In this document: positions 50,861-60,309 of the stretch, in pieces
Layout: the number at the start of each line of letters is the position of its first letter
Position numbering within the stretch: position 1 is the first letter of the stretch
Source of the DNA: Sphingobacteriaceae bacterium
GTDB taxonomy: Bacteria > Bacteroidota > Bacteroidia > Sphingobacteriales > Sphingobacteriaceae
Assembly: GCA_947460875.1 (NCBI GenBank)
Contig: CANHGR010000002.1
Location: forward strand, 124,001 to 188,000
Length of the DNA: 64,000 nt
Reading direction: 5' to 3'
Program-made: the position numbers and the translations under genes
Notes under the pieces: model-generated
Databases searched by the model: none
Seen by the model: the letters and a program-made list of their open reading frames with translations, nothing else
What the model was told of the DNA's origin: nothing

Positions 50861-51847
50861 ATGAAGGATATTCTAAATCATCTGTTCGATCATAAGTCAT
50901 TCAACAGAATGGAAGCTAAGGTTATTTTAACCAATATTGCTTCTGGCAAATACAACCATTCTCAAATAGCTGCATTTATGTCAGTTTATTGTATGAGAAG
51001 TATTACAGTTGAGGAACTCGAAGGATTTTCCGATGCCATGATTGAGCTTTGCCTGAAACCGGGATTAGAGGATTATGAACTTATTGATCTTTGCGGAACT
51101 GGTGGAGATGGAAAAGATACATTTAATATATCAACGCTCGCTTCTTTTGTTGTGGCTGGGGCTGGATATAAAGTAGCAAAGCATGGAAATTATGGGGTGT
51201 CTTCTGGTTGTGGTTCTTCGAATGTAATGGAGCATCTAGGGTACACGTTTACTAATTCATCTGATGTACTGAGGCGAAGCCTAGATACAGCAAATATCTG
51301 CTTTTTGCATGCACCATTATTTCACCCGGCGATGAAAACCGTTGCGCCGATCAGAAAAGAATTGGGGGTAAAAACATTTTTCAACATGCTTGGTCCGATG
51401 GTGAATCCGGCTCAGCCCTCAAGTCAGATGGCTGGGGTATTTAGCCTTGAATTAGCCCGACTATACCATTATCTCTATCAAAAATCGAGTAAAAAATACA
51501 TGATCGTTCATGCCTTAGAAGGATATGATGAGATTTCACTCACTGGGCCATTTAAGATTTTCTCTAATTCCGGAGAGCAACTTTATCAGGTGAAAGATCT
51601 TGGATTTGAAGCCATCAAAGCCGCTACTATTGGCGGCGGAAGCACCGTTCAGGACTCAGCGGATATTTTTATTTCTGTTTTAAATGGTGAAAGTACGTTT
51701 GAACAGCGCAGCGTAGTACTTTGTAATGCTGCAATGGCGATCAAAACGATACATGCTGAAAGTAGTTTTGAACAATGTTTTGCAGAAGCTGAAGAGTCTT
51801 TACTCAGCAAACGGGCACTTAAAAGCTTTAGCGCATTGCTGTCATGA
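50861..51847 (+). CDS. trpD: Anthranilate phosphoribosyltransferase
   Basis: Transfers the phosphoribosyl group of PRPP to anthranilate, second step of tryptophan synthesis. The 328-residue protein has the PRPP/Mg signature DLCGTGGDGKDTFNISTLAS near 76-95, KHGNYGVSSGCGSSNVMEHLG near 107-127 and an intact C-terminal region (NMLGPMVNPAQPS near 176-188). It is a stand-alone TrpD with no TrpG fused. It is the first structural gene after the attenuator and overlaps trpF by 4 bp (ATGA). Confidence 0.95.
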   Translation: MKDILNHLFDHKSFNRMEAKVILTNIASGKYNHSQIAAFMSVYCMRSITVEELEGFSDAMIELCLKPGLEDYELIDLCGTGGDGKDTFNISTLASFVVAGAGYKVAKHGNYGVSSGCGSSNVMEHLGYTFTNSSDVLRRSLDTANICFLHAPLFHPAMKTVAPIRKELGVKTFFNMLGPMVNPAQPSSQMAGVFSLELARLYHYLYQKSSKKYMIVHALEGYDEISLTGPFKIFSNSGEQLYQVKDLGFEAIKAATIGGGSTVQDSADIFISVLNGESTFEQRSVVLCNAAMAIKTIHAESSFEQCFAEAEESLLSKRALKSFSALLS

Positions 51848-52476
51848 AAATTAAAATCTGTGGAATGAGACTGCCTGTTAATATCAAAGAAGTCGCATTG
51901 CTACAGCCTAATTATATGGGTTTGATATTTTATCGATCTTCAAAACGATATGTTAAAGATCTGGATCCTGAAATATTGAAGGAATTACCGGCAAGTATCA
52001 AGTTAACCGGGGTATTTGTTAATGTTGAATTTGACGAAATCACAAGAATAATTGAAAAATACGGTTTAAAAGCTGTTCAACTGCATGGCGAAGAAACTGC
52101 TGATTTATGCCAAAAATTGAGATATCATGGGGTAGAGGTAATTAAAGCGTTTGGTGTCGATGAGCATTTCGACTTTAAAACCTTAGATAAATATGACGGT
52201 AAAGTAGATCATTATTTGTTTGATACAAAAACGGCATTGTTTGGTGGATCAGGAATGCAATTTGACTGGAAATTATTGGATCGATACACTTATAAAACTA
52301 CTTTTTTTCTTAGTGGAGGAATAGGGCCTGATCAAATTAAGGAGTTGAAAAATATAAAAGACGATCGGCTGTATGCCATTGATCTCAATAGTAAGTTTGA
52401 GCTTGAACCTGGTGTAAAAGACACCTGTAAGGTAAATCAAGCAATTAATGATGTACGACTAATAGATACGCAATGA
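51844..52476 (+). CDS. trpF: Phosphoribosylanthranilate isomerase
   Basis: TIM-barrel enzyme (210 aa) converting N-(5-phosphoribosyl)anthranilate to the carboxyphenylamino-deoxyribulose phosphate. Landmarks: [15 protein letters not shown] (4-18) with the catalytic Cys, [12 protein letters not shown] near 27-38, AVQLHGEE near 77-84, and the phosphate-binding [19 protein letters not shown] near 126-144 and [11 protein letters not shown] near 155-165. The catalytic Asp is in DTKTA. Start and stop each overlap a neighbour by 4 bp (ATGA), so translation is coupled. Confidence 0.94.
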   Translation: MKIKICGMRLPVNIKEVALLQPNYMGLIFYRSSKRYVKDLDPEILKELPASIKLTGVFVNVEFDEITRIIEKYGLKAVQLHGEETADLCQKLRYHGVEVIKAFGVDEHFDFKTLDKYDGKVDHYLFDTKTALFGGSGMQFDWKLLDRYTYKTTFFLSGGIGPDQIKELKNIKDDRLYAIDLNSKFELEPGVKDTCKVNQAINDVRLIDTQ

Positions 52477-53654
52477 GTTACCATGTAAATGAAAAAGGGT
52501 ACTACGGTAATTTTGGGGGTGCTTATATCCCCGAGATGTTATACCCTAATGTAGAAGATTTAAGAATAAAATATCTTGAAGTGATAGGGGATCCAGTATT
52601 TCAGAAGGAATTTCAACAACTTTTAAAAGACTATGTCGGGCGTCCTTCACCTTTGTTTCTAGCAGAAAGGCTATCTGAAAAATATGGAACGACTATCTAT
52701 TTGAAAAGAGAAGATCTGAACCACACAGGTGCCCATAAGATAAATAATACAGTCGGACAAATATTGTTTGCTGAGCGTTTAGGTAAGAAGCGAATTATTG
52801 CAGAGACAGGAGCGGGGCAGCATGGAGTCGCTACTGCGACGGTTTGTGCGCTTAAAGGACTTGAATGTGTTATTTATATGGGTGAAGTAGATATAAAGAG
52901 GCAGGCACCGAATGTTGCGAGGATGAAAATGATGGGTGCAACTGTGGTTCCTGCGATGTCGGGAAGTAAAACACTCAAAGATGCTACGAATGAAGCAATG
53001 CGCGACTGGATAAATAATCCGGTCGATACACATTATATTATTGGATCGGTGGTAGGACCACATCCATATCCTGATATGGTTGCTCGATTCCAATCTGTGA
53101 TATCAGAAGAGACACGCTGGCAATTAAAAGAAAAAACCGGCAAAGAGAGTCCGGATTATGTCTTAGCATGTGTTGGGGGAGGTAGTAACGCCGCAGGTAT
53201 GTTTTATCATTTTCTAGATGATGTAGACACCCGATTAATTGCTGTTGAAGCGGCAGGTAAAGGCGTGAATTCCGGTGAATCAGCAGCTACTACGGTACTT
53301 GGAAAAGAAGGAGTTCTGCATGGAAGCCGCTCTCTCGTGATGCAAACTGAGGATGGCCAAGTGGTTGAGCCGTATTCCATTTCCGCCGGCTTAGACTACC
53401 CCGGAATCGGTCCACAGCACGCTTTTTTACATACTGAACACCGTGCAGAGTATGTTAGTGCAACGGATGATGAAGCAATGCAGGCAGGTTTACTTCTTGC
53501 TCGCCTCGAAGGGATTATCCCCGCTATCGAAACCGCACATGCTATCGCTCATCTTGAGAAAATGGTTTTTAACGGCGACGAGACGGTGGTAATTTGTCTT
53601 TCCGGCAGGGGCGATAAGGATCTGGAGAATTATATGCAATATTTCGATTTTTAA
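52473..53654 (+). CDS. trpB: Tryptophan synthase beta subunit
   Basis: PLP enzyme (393 aa) that condenses indole with serine. The PLP lysine is in [12 protein letters not shown] near 85-96, the substrate Glu in [11 protein letters not shown] near 109-119, and the phosphate-binding [13 protein letters not shown] near 231-243. [20 protein letters not shown] near 283-302 is the COMM-domain/allosteric region that contacts TrpA. All catalytic residues are present. It is the canonical TrpB1 type, in operon with trpA 86 bp downstream. Confidence 0.97.
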   Translation: MSYHVNEKGYYGNFGGAYIPEMLYPNVEDLRIKYLEVIGDPVFQKEFQQLLKDYVGRPSPLFLAERLSEKYGTTIYLKREDLNHTGAHKINNTVGQILFAERLGKKRIIAETGAGQHGVATATVCALKGLECVIYMGEVDIKRQAPNVARMKMMGATVVPAMSGSKTLKDATNEAMRDWINNPVDTHYIIGSVVGPHPYPDMVARFQSVISEETRWQLKEKTGKESPDYVLACVGGGSNAAGMFYHFLDDVDTRLIAVEAAGKGVNSGESAATTVLGKEGVLHGSRSLVMQTEDGQVVEPYSISAGLDYPGIGPQHAFLHTEHRAEYVSATDDEAMQAGLLLARLEGIIPAIETAHAIAHLEKMVFNGDETVVICLSGRGDKDLENYMQYFDF

Positions 53655-53740
53655 CCTAAAAGGCCTTTCTTTAAAATCCTTTGCCAGAACCCTTTTGCCC
53701 TATTACCCTATAGCTTAGATCTTACTCTTTAACCTCTGTC

Positions 53741-54508
53741 ATGAATCGATTAAAACATCTTTTTGAAACTAACAACGAACCAGTATTGTCAATATACTAT
53801 ACAGCTGGTTATCCGCAATTAGATGAAACATTGGAGATAGCCGAAGCACTTGAAAAAGCAGGTATTGATTTTCTCGAGATGGGATTTCCATATTCAGATC
53901 CTGTTGCTGATGGGCCAGTTATTCAAAACAGCTCGGAAAGGGCATTGCACAACGGGATGACGTTGAAGCTGCTTTTTGAACAATTAAAAGAGCTTAGAAA
54001 GCGAGTTTCAATCCCTGTTTTATTAATGGGTTATCTAAATCCGATGCTACAGTATGGCATCGAAAATTTCTGTAGGGATGCGGCTGCTGTCGGTGTAGAT
54101 GGTGTCATCGTGCCCGATCTTCCAATTTATGAATTCGAAGAATTATATCGTGGAATCTTCGAAAAATATGGCCTCAGCAATATCTTTTTAATTACGCCAC
54201 AAACCTCTGAAGATCGAATTAGAAAAATAGACAACCTAACGAGCGGATTTATCTATATGGTTTCCTCAGCTTCTACAACCGGAAAAAATCTCTCGTTGTC
54301 AGATCAAACAGAAGCATATTTTAGTCGCGTTAAAGCAATGAATTTAAAGCAGCCCTTGATTATTGGTTTTGGTATTTCTGATAAGCCAAGCTTTCAAAAA
54401 GCGGCGAAATACGCTAGGGGAGCAATCGTTGGTTCTGCCTTCGTTAAATTTCTTGAAGAGCCAAATGCAAAAAGCAGGATCGATGAATTTATTTCAAGGA
54501 TCAAATAG
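53741..54508 (+). CDS. trpA: Tryptophan synthase alpha subunit
   Basis: TIM-barrel enzyme (255 aa) that cleaves indole-3-glycerol phosphate to indole. The catalytic Glu and Asp are in FLEMGFPYSDPVADGPVIQ near 45-63. DGVIVPDLPIYEFEEL near 124-139, YMVSSASTTG near 170-179 and the phosphate-binding GFGISDKP near 208-215 are intact. The substrate is made by TrpC, which is not encoded in this window. The 86-bp spacer before it contains a C/T-rich segment but no second promoter that I can support. Confidence 0.95.
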   Translation: MNRLKHLFETNNEPVLSIYYTAGYPQLDETLEIAEALEKAGIDFLEMGFPYSDPVADGPVIQNSSERALHNGMTLKLLFEQLKELRKRVSIPVLLMGYLNPMLQYGIENFCRDAAAVGVDGVIVPDLPIYEFEELYRGIFEKYGLSNIFLITPQTSEDRIRKIDNLTSGFIYMVSSASTTGKNLSLSDQTEAYFSRVKAMNLKQPLIIGFGISDKPSFQKAAKYARGAIVGSAFVKFLEEPNAKSRIDEFISRIK

Positions 54509-54531
54509 CAGTGTTTAGTCTCTGTGGGCGA

Positions 54532-55152
54532 TCAACTTATCTCTGGTAAGTTTCCTTTTCCTTGTCGGATGATTTCGAAGTGCCCGGTTGTGCAGTCCAC
54601 TACTGTCGAAGGAATATTATCGCCATAACCGCCATCAATAACCAGGTCGACTAATTTTTCAAACTTCTCGTGAATAAGTTCTGGATCAGTTGAATATTCG
54701 ATGATGTCATCGTCATCATGAATAGAAGAAGAGATTATTGGGTGCCCCAACTCTCTCACAATATATCTAGCAATATTATTGTCCGGTACCCTGATTCCAA
54801 CTGTTTTCTTTGTTGAGCTTAACAGTTTAGGAACATTGTTGTTGGCATTGAGAATAAATGTGAAGGGGCCGGGTAGGCACTTTTTCAGAATCCGAAAGGT
54901 GGCAGTGTTAATCGGCTTAATGTAATCCGAGATATGACTTAGGTCATAGCAAATAAATGAAAAATTAGCCTTATCGGGATTTATTCCGCGTAGTTGACAA
55001 ATTCTCTGTATTGCTTTTTGGTTGGTTATATCACAACCTAATCCGTAAACGGTGTCTGTTGGATAGATGACAACGCCTCCCTTTTTAAGAACATCAACTA
55101 CCTGCGCAATTACTTTATCATTGGGGTTGTCTTCGTAAACGCGAATCAGCAT
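54532..55152 (-). CDS. Sua5/YciO/YrdC-family protein
   Basis: A 206-residue YrdC-fold protein. The N-terminal GGVVIYPTDTVYGLGCDI near 25-42 is the conserved nucleotide-binding motif, followed by KANFSFICYDLSHISDYI near 61-78 and GIRVPDNN near 118-125. The family includes L-threonylcarbamoyladenylate synthase (TsaC/Sua5), which makes the t6A precursor. The length and the KxNFSFICxDLS segment are closer to the YciO branch, whose members may have lower TsaC activity. It is not in an operon. Confidence 0.82.
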   Translation of the reverse strand: MLIRVYEDNPNDKVIAQVVDVLKKGGVVIYPTDTVYGLGCDITNQKAIQRICQLRGINPDKANFSFICYDLSHISDYIKPINTATFRILKKCLPGPFTFILNANNNVPKLLSSTKKTVGIRVPDNNIARYIVRELGHPIISSSIHDDDDIIEYSTDPELIHEKFEKLVDLVIDGGYGDNIPSTVVDCTTGHFEIIRQGKGNLPEIS

Positions 55153-55184
55153 AATTCGCTCAAGGTACGAAATCGCTATCTTTA

Positions 55185-55670
55185 ATGATGAATTATCAAA
55201 TACCGCCCTCAGTGAAAATCGGGCATGTCCATCTTAAGGTGGCAGATTTAGATCGTGCTCTTACTTTTTATCAGGATCTTCTCGGCTTTGAAATCACAAT
55301 TCGCTATGGCACACAGGCCGTTTTTATTTCTGCAGGCGGATATCACCATCACATCGGATTGAATACCTGGCATTCAAAGGGTGCCGGACCGGCACCTCAA
55401 CGAGCTGCAGGCTTATTTCATACTGCTATCCTATATTCTACGAGACGCGAACTGGCCGAAATATTTAAGCGTCTAACTGATGCTGGTTATCCGTTTACTG
55501 GTGCAGCAGATCATGGGGTTTCTGAAGCACTTTATCTGGACGACCCTGATGGCAATGGGGTGGAGCTTTATTGGGATCGACCAAAGGAAGACTGGCCTTT
55601 TGATGGAGATGGCAACTTGATGATGTTTACAGAAGCATTAGATTATAAATCCTTGTTAGAGGAATTGTAA
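55185..55670 (+). CDS. VOC-family (glyoxalase/dioxygenase-like) protein
   Basis: A 161-residue single-unit vicinal-oxygen-chelate protein. Two paired beta-alpha-beta modules are visible: KIGHVHLKVADLDRALTFYQDLLGF near 11-35 and GLFHTAILYSTRRELAEIFKRL near 76-97. Candidate metal ligands are the His of GHVHLKV, the His of LFHTAIL and the Glu of GNGVELYWDRP near 131-141, as in catechol 2,3-dioxygenase and related enzymes. The substrate is unknown. ATGATG at 55185 allows a start at either ATG. Confidence 0.82.
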   Translation: MMNYQIPPSVKIGHVHLKVADLDRALTFYQDLLGFEITIRYGTQAVFISAGGYHHHIGLNTWHSKGAGPAPQRAAGLFHTAILYSTRRELAEIFKRLTDAGYPFTGAADHGVSEALYLDDPDGNGVELYWDRPKEDWPFDGDGNLMMFTEALDYKSLLEEL

Positions 55671-55704
55671 TAAAATATAAATGAATTCAAAACCGCAAGG
55701 CGTA

Positions 55705-57138
55705 TTAAAAATCCGCGTTTTTTGGCGTCCTTGGAAAAGGAATCACATCTCTGATGTTCGTCATTCCGGTAACAAACAATACTAATCGCTCGAAGCCTAA
55801 TCCAAAGCCTGAATGTGGAACAGATCCATAACGACGGGTATCCAAATACCAGGACATGTCTTCTATAGGAATATGAAGGTTCTTCATTCTTGCTTCCAGA
55901 TGATCCAAACGCTCTTCTCGTTGCGATCCACCAATAATTTCGCCGATGCCCGGGAAAAGTATATCCATCGCGCGTACTGTTTTGCCGTCTTCGTTTAATC
56001 GCATGTAAAACGACTTAATGGCAGCAGGATAGTCTGTCAAGATAACGGGCTTTTTAAAGTGCTTTTCAACTAAAAATCGTTCATGCTCAGATTGTAGGTC
56101 GGTACCCCATTCTTCGACGAGGTACTTAAACTGCTTCTTTTGGTTTGGTTTGGAAGCTTTAAGTATTTCAATCGCCTCTGTATAGGTGATTCGTTCAAAA
56201 TCATTATCTAAACAGAATTTCAACTTCGCTAACAAATCAAATTCAGAGCGCTCATTTTGAGGTTTTTGCTTTTCCTCTTCTAATAACCGGGAATTCAAAA
56301 ATTCAAGTTCGTCAGAACAATTATCTATTGCATACTTTACGAGATACTTTAGCAGCTCTTCTGCTAAATCCATATTGTCTTGCAACTCATAAAAGGCCAT
56401 TTCCGGCTCAATCATCCAGAATTCGGCAAGGTGACGAGTTGTGTTTGAGTTTTCAGCTCTAAACGTTGGACCAAATGTGTAAATATCACTGAAGGCCATC
56501 GCCGCTAGCTCGCCTTCTAATTGGCCAGATACTGTTAGATTAGTAGCTTTTCCAAAGAAATCCTCTTTATAGTTTACACTTCCATCATCATTTCTTGGGA
56601 TGTTATTTGGATCGATTGTAGAAACTCTGAACATTTCACCTGCTCCCTCAGCATCAGATGCTGTAATTATAGGAGTATGTAGATATAAAAAGCCCTTGTC
56701 GTTGAAAAACTTATGAACAGCGAATGCCAGAGCGTGACGGATCTTAAAAACTGCGTTAAACGTGTTTGTTCTAAACCGGAGATGTGCAATCTCTCGTAAG
56801 AATTCGAGACTATGCTTTTTAGGTTGCAGTGGAAATTTCTCCGCATCAGAATCACCGATTATTGACAGATCTTTTACTTTAATTTCAACGCGCTGACCTT
56901 TTCCGAGAGACTCAACCAGCTGACCCGTAATGGAAATTGCTGCACCAGTTGTAACGCGCTTTAAGAGACTTTCGTCTGTTGAAGTAAAATCGACAACAGC
57001 CTGAATATTATTTATTGAGGAACCATCGTTGATGGCAATAAATTGATTGTTTCTAAAAGTTTTAACCCAGCCCTTGACAGTAACTTCTCCGCCGAAATCT
57101 GTAGAATTTAAAAGGTCTTTTATTTTAGTGCGCTTCAT
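55705..57138 (-). CDS. asnS: Asparaginyl-tRNA synthetase
   Basis: Class IIb synthetase (477 aa) charging tRNA-Asn. An N-terminal OB-fold anticodon-binding domain (about 15-105; [20 protein letters not shown]) precedes the catalytic core: [16 protein letters not shown] near 152-167, motif 2 [16 protein letters not shown] near 235-250, and motif 3 [16 protein letters not shown] near 450-465. The ending [15 protein letters not shown] is typical of AsnRS. Having AsnRS implies direct Asn-tRNA formation. The -7 box at 57147 gives a very short leader. Confidence 0.96.
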   Translation of the reverse strand: MKRTKIKDLLNSTDFGGEVTVKGWVKTFRNNQFIAINDGSSINNIQAVVDFTSTDESLLKRVTTGAAISITGQLVESLGKGQRVEIKVKDLSIIGDSDAEKFPLQPKKHSLEFLREIAHLRFRTNTFNAVFKIRHALAFAVHKFFNDKGFLYLHTPIITASDAEGAGEMFRVSTIDPNNIPRNDDGSVNYKEDFFGKATNLTVSGQLEGELAAMAFSDIYTFGPTFRAENSNTTRHLAEFWMIEPEMAFYELQDNMDLAEELLKYLVKYAIDNCSDELEFLNSRLLEEEKQKPQNERSEFDLLAKLKFCLDNDFERITYTEAIEILKASKPNQKKQFKYLVEEWGTDLQSEHERFLVEKHFKKPVILTDYPAAIKSFYMRLNEDGKTVRAMDILFPGIGEIIGGSQREERLDHLEARMKNLHIPIEDMSWYLDTRRYGSVPHSGFGLGFERLVLFVTGMTNIRDVIPFPRTPKNADF

Positions 57139-57146
57139 AATTAACG

Positions 57147-57154
57147 CAAAAATA
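57147..57154 (-). promoter_or_regulatory. -7 box of asnS promoter (TATTTTTG)
   Basis: Exact TAnnTTTG match on the minus strand ending 8 nt before the asnS ATG at 57138. Confidence 0.55.
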
Positions 57155-57256
57155 TAAACCTTTCTGTCATTTCAATAAATATTGGGCGCACCTTAGGCGA
57201 TATTGTAGTTTAGAACGGAGCGATTTGATATTTTGGGTCTATAATTTCATTTAGTA

Positions 57257-58558
57257 CTAATCAACTGAGAGGCTAAAAGCAGAGGACGCCGCTGTAGCCG
57301 CTTTTACATCCCCTAGATAAGTCCATTTAACGCCTGAGATATATTTCATAGCTACATCCCTAATTTTTTCTACTGTAGCCGCTTTCACTTTATTGACAAG
57401 CTCGTCTGCCAATTTCCAATCGCCCATTACCTCGGCCTGCCCTAACGTAACCGCCATGGCTGCAGAACTTTGTTCTCTCATATAATTATTGGTAATAAAA
57501 GATCCTTTAAGCTCTTCTAGGCCAACTTCAGAAATAGTTCCATCCTGAATATCTTTCAGCTCGTTAACGATCACTTCTACTGAAGCTTTTGGGTCGGTTG
57601 TACTCACATTGACGCTGGTATAAGAAATTCGGCCATTAACGATGTGTGCGTCGGGCGCATAAGATAAATTACGCTTTGTTCTGATTTCTCTGAAAAGATT
57701 GCTGCTTAAAACAGAAACAGCGAGTCGATAAGGAATATAATCCTCACTCGACATTATCGGAGCATTTAATATTCCAGTGATGTAATTAGTTGCTACTTCG
57801 CGCTGTTCAGTAACTAAACTGCTTCCTTTAAAACTTGTCAATTCAATGTTTTTGGGACTGTATGGTTTAACAGGAATAGAAGCAAGGGTGCTGTTTATTT
57901 TCTTTGTAAGCTCATCTTTAGATATTTTACCAACAACTACCAAAAACATTTGATTCTTGTTTAGGATCCCGGCATAGTAGTTTTTAACGTCTGCCGTAGT
58001 GAATTTCGATAAGGTGGTTTCTGTGCCCGCAGGCTGGGTTGCATACGGAGTATCTTTAAAGGCGTGTTTTAAAGCCATCTGTTCAAGATAATTTTCTGGA
58101 TCGCCTTCCTGTTGCTGAAGATCGCTGATCATTTTAGCTCTTAATAGGTCAAGCTCTCGAGCGTCAAAAATTGGGTTGACAATCGCTTCTGAGAAAAGAT
58201 CCCATCCCTCGTTGAAATATTTGGAAATGCAAGTCATGCTGATATTTCCAAAATCGCGACCGGATGATCCACCAATATCAATGCCGTAAGCATCTTGAAG
58301 GTCCTTGAAAGTGTTTTTATTATATTTTTTTGTACCGCATTCTACTGCAGCTACTAAAGCCATATCTTCAATGCCGGTTTGTTCCGGTGTATAATTGCTA
58401 ACGCCACCTCGGTAAAACATTCGCACGCTGATCACGTCTTTTACGGTTGGCTTTAGAATAACTTTCAACCCACCAACATTAAAAGATGTTGTAGTATTTT
58501 GAGCAACTATTGTACAGCTTGCTAGCGCTAAAAATATAGATAGAATAAAAAATCTCAT
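57257..58558 (-). CDS. M16-family peptidase, non-catalytic partner subunit
   Basis: A 433-residue exported protein (signal peptide to about VAQ, residue 20) with the two-lobed M16B fold. The zinc motif HxxEH is absent: the corresponding helix reads TGIEDMALVAAV near 61-72. The Arg/Tyr substrate-binding motif, EIRTKRNLSYAPDA, is intact in the C-terminal half (Arg296, Tyr300). This is the pattern of the R/Y subunit in two-subunit M16B peptidases, where the partner carries the zinc. The partner gene ends 4 bp upstream of this start, so the two are an operon and probably a heterodimer. Confidence 0.88.
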   Translation of the reverse strand: MRFFILSIFLALASCTIVAQNTTTSFNVGGLKVILKPTVKDVISVRMFYRGGVSNYTPEQTGIEDMALVAAVECGTKKYNKNTFKDLQDAYGIDIGGSSGRDFGNISMTCISKYFNEGWDLFSEAIVNPIFDARELDLLRAKMISDLQQQEGDPENYLEQMALKHAFKDTPYATQPAGTETTLSKFTTADVKNYYAGILNKNQMFLVVVGKISKDELTKKINSTLASIPVKPYSPKNIELTSFKGSSLVTEQREVATNYITGILNAPIMSSEDYIPYRLAVSVLSSNLFREIRTKRNLSYAPDAHIVNGRISYTSVNVSTTDPKASVEVIVNELKDIQDGTISEVGLEELKGSFITNNYMREQSSAAMAVTLGQAEVMGDWKLADELVNKVKAATVEKIRDVAMKYISGVKWTYLGDVKAATAASSAFSLSVD

Positions 58559-58562
58559 TTCG

Positions 58563-59930
58563 TTAGTTGGCTTTAAAGAATGCTTCGGGATTAATTTGAC
58601 TTTTCATTGTAGGGTTTATAAGCATTCCGGCAGTGTGGGGTTTATTTTTTATGTATTTGCTTACATAGGACTGCAAGTCTGTTTTTTGCACCTTTCTAAG
58701 GTTTTCACCATAAGTAGTAAAATAATCAAGTGATGCGGAAGCCCACCAAAAAGAGAGCGTCTGAACAAAATCGGAGGTGATTTCTTGTTCCTGAATAAGT
58801 TTTATCTCAAGTTTGCGTTTTGCAACTTCAATTTGTTCATTCGTAACATAATCTTCAGTATCCCATAGTGCAATTTGCTTTTTCATCTCGGCCAAACATT
58901 CTTTCACTTTTGATGGATGTGGTACTACGATCAAAGATATCGGGCCAACATGCTTTAATGTCAGATAACCGATGTCGAATTGTAGGGCAAGGCCTGCGTC
59001 TATTAGCGACTGACTAAGTTTTGATGAATTTTGGTTTAAAATGAATGAAAAAACGTCGGCTGCATATGTTGCCGGAACATCAGTACGCGTATCTGGACCA
59101 AACCAGCTAAACATTATCACCGGAACATTGGTCAGCTCGGATTCTGCTATGAAATAATCAGACTTTTCAAGCGGTTTAAATTCAGGCACCGGCCATTTTT
59201 TAAATGGATCAAAAGGGGAGGTCTTCCAGTTTCCGAAAATGCCGTCAACTTTTTCAAACACGTCATTGTGGTTTACATCACCAGCAACGGTAAGTAAAGA
59301 ATTATTAGGCCAATAATACTTGTTTTTAATACTGTCCATCAGGGCAGGAGTGGCATTCCGTAGCACATTATGATCGCCAATGGCATTTTTTCGGCTGTAA
59401 AGGTTGCCCCACATGTATTTACTGTTTTCATTCGTCAAAGCAAAAAATGGATTTGATTCTTGTCGCTGAAATTCTCCATCCACCACAATATTCTCTTTTT
59501 TCATCTCTTCTGCATCAAATGAAGGATATCTGATCGCAGAATTCATGAATTCTAAGCCCGATTTTAGATTAAAAGTTGGAAGAGTGAAGTAATAGTTTAC
59601 TTTTTCTTCTGATGTTGAGCCATTAAAACTCATGCCTAATTCGCTCACTCGGTCTAAAAACTTTTCCTGACTTGGATAGTCCTTATTGGCTTTAAAAAAC
59701 ATATGCTCATAAAGGTGACTCAATCCATTAAACTCGGGAGTTTCGGTATAAGAACCATTTTTAACGGTAATTTCGATAGTCACCAGGGGAACGCTACTGT
59801 CTTCAATGACCAAAAGATCCAATCCGTTTGCTAATTTACGGAAGAACATATTGTCCTGAAGTTTAGTTTGAGCAAAAACTGTTTGAACAGTGAAGCAGAT
59901 AAATAAGGCAAAGAAAGTCTTTCTTAGCAT
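58563..59930 (-). CDS. M16-family zinc peptidase, catalytic subunit
   Basis: A 455-residue exported zinc protease (signal peptide to TVFA, residue 20). The inverted zinc motif HxxEH is His72-x2-Glu75-His76 (SHLYEHMFF), and the distal Glu is in IVVDGEFQRQESNP near 146-159. The C-terminal half lacks a clear R/Y motif (SSKLSQSLIDAGLALQFD), complementary to the downstream subunit. It is expected to cut peptides in the periplasm together with that subunit. Confidence 0.9.
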   Translation of the reverse strand: MLRKTFFALFICFTVQTVFAQTKLQDNMFFRKLANGLDLLVIEDSSVPLVTIEITVKNGSYTETPEFNGLSHLYEHMFFKANKDYPSQEKFLDRVSELGMSFNGSTSEEKVNYYFTLPTFNLKSGLEFMNSAIRYPSFDAEEMKKENIVVDGEFQRQESNPFFALTNENSKYMWGNLYSRKNAIGDHNVLRNATPALMDSIKNKYYWPNNSLLTVAGDVNHNDVFEKVDGIFGNWKTSPFDPFKKWPVPEFKPLEKSDYFIAESELTNVPVIMFSWFGPDTRTDVPATYAADVFSFILNQNSSKLSQSLIDAGLALQFDIGYLTLKHVGPISLIVVPHPSKVKECLAEMKKQIALWDTEDYVTNEQIEVAKRKLEIKLIQEQEITSDFVQTLSFWWASASLDYFTTYGENLRKVQKTDLQSYVSKYIKNKPHTAGMLINPTMKSQINPEAFFKAN

Positions 59931-59985
59931 GCGGAGGATGATTTACAGGCAAAATAGAGAATTTTATTTAAAAATGATTTCTATC

Positions 59986-60293
59986 TCAGAAAAAATACAT
60001 TTTGAATAGTAGCAGGCAGTGTGGCGGATATTTTTTAATTCTTGACGAGAGAATTTTTAGAAATAAAATTGTTCCCGAGAGACTTGCAGTTACTCCATTA
60101 GCAACCGTTAATGGGATGTCTTCGATGTATAGGCCATAAAAAACCAGGTAATAGTTCCCAGGCAAAGCATAGAAAAAGTGACGAGAGAGAGGTCTTCAGT
60201 TGATTTTGTTTTAATCGTCTTAATTGCTTGGGGGATATACGCACCTGTTGTTAGCATTGCGGCGGCAATGCCCAAATCTCTAAAAGCCTCCAT
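59986..60293 (-). pseudogene. SemiSWEET-type sugar transporter with a frameshift
   Basis: The ATG at 60293 opens a PQ-loop protein: FRDLGIAAAMLTTGAYIPQA, then IKTIKTKSTEDLSLVTF. It reads out of frame after WFF and stops at residue 61. If one base is added in the A run at 60138-60143 (T run on the coding strand) the family sequence continues: YGLYIEDIPLTVANGVTASL, then SGTILFLKIL, to a TGA at 59986-59988. This is the third helix of a normal SemiSWEET of about 100 residues. Without it the transporter cannot form. A real mutation and a homopolymer sequencing error are both possible. It lies 16 bp downstream of sucC. Confidence 0.82.
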
Positions 60294-60309
60294 TTGCAGA
60301 TTGAACGGA

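Noticed and set aside
52779-53093. 104-codon minus-strand frame inside trpB
   Set aside because: His/Cys/Arg-rich antisense shadow without any family motif.
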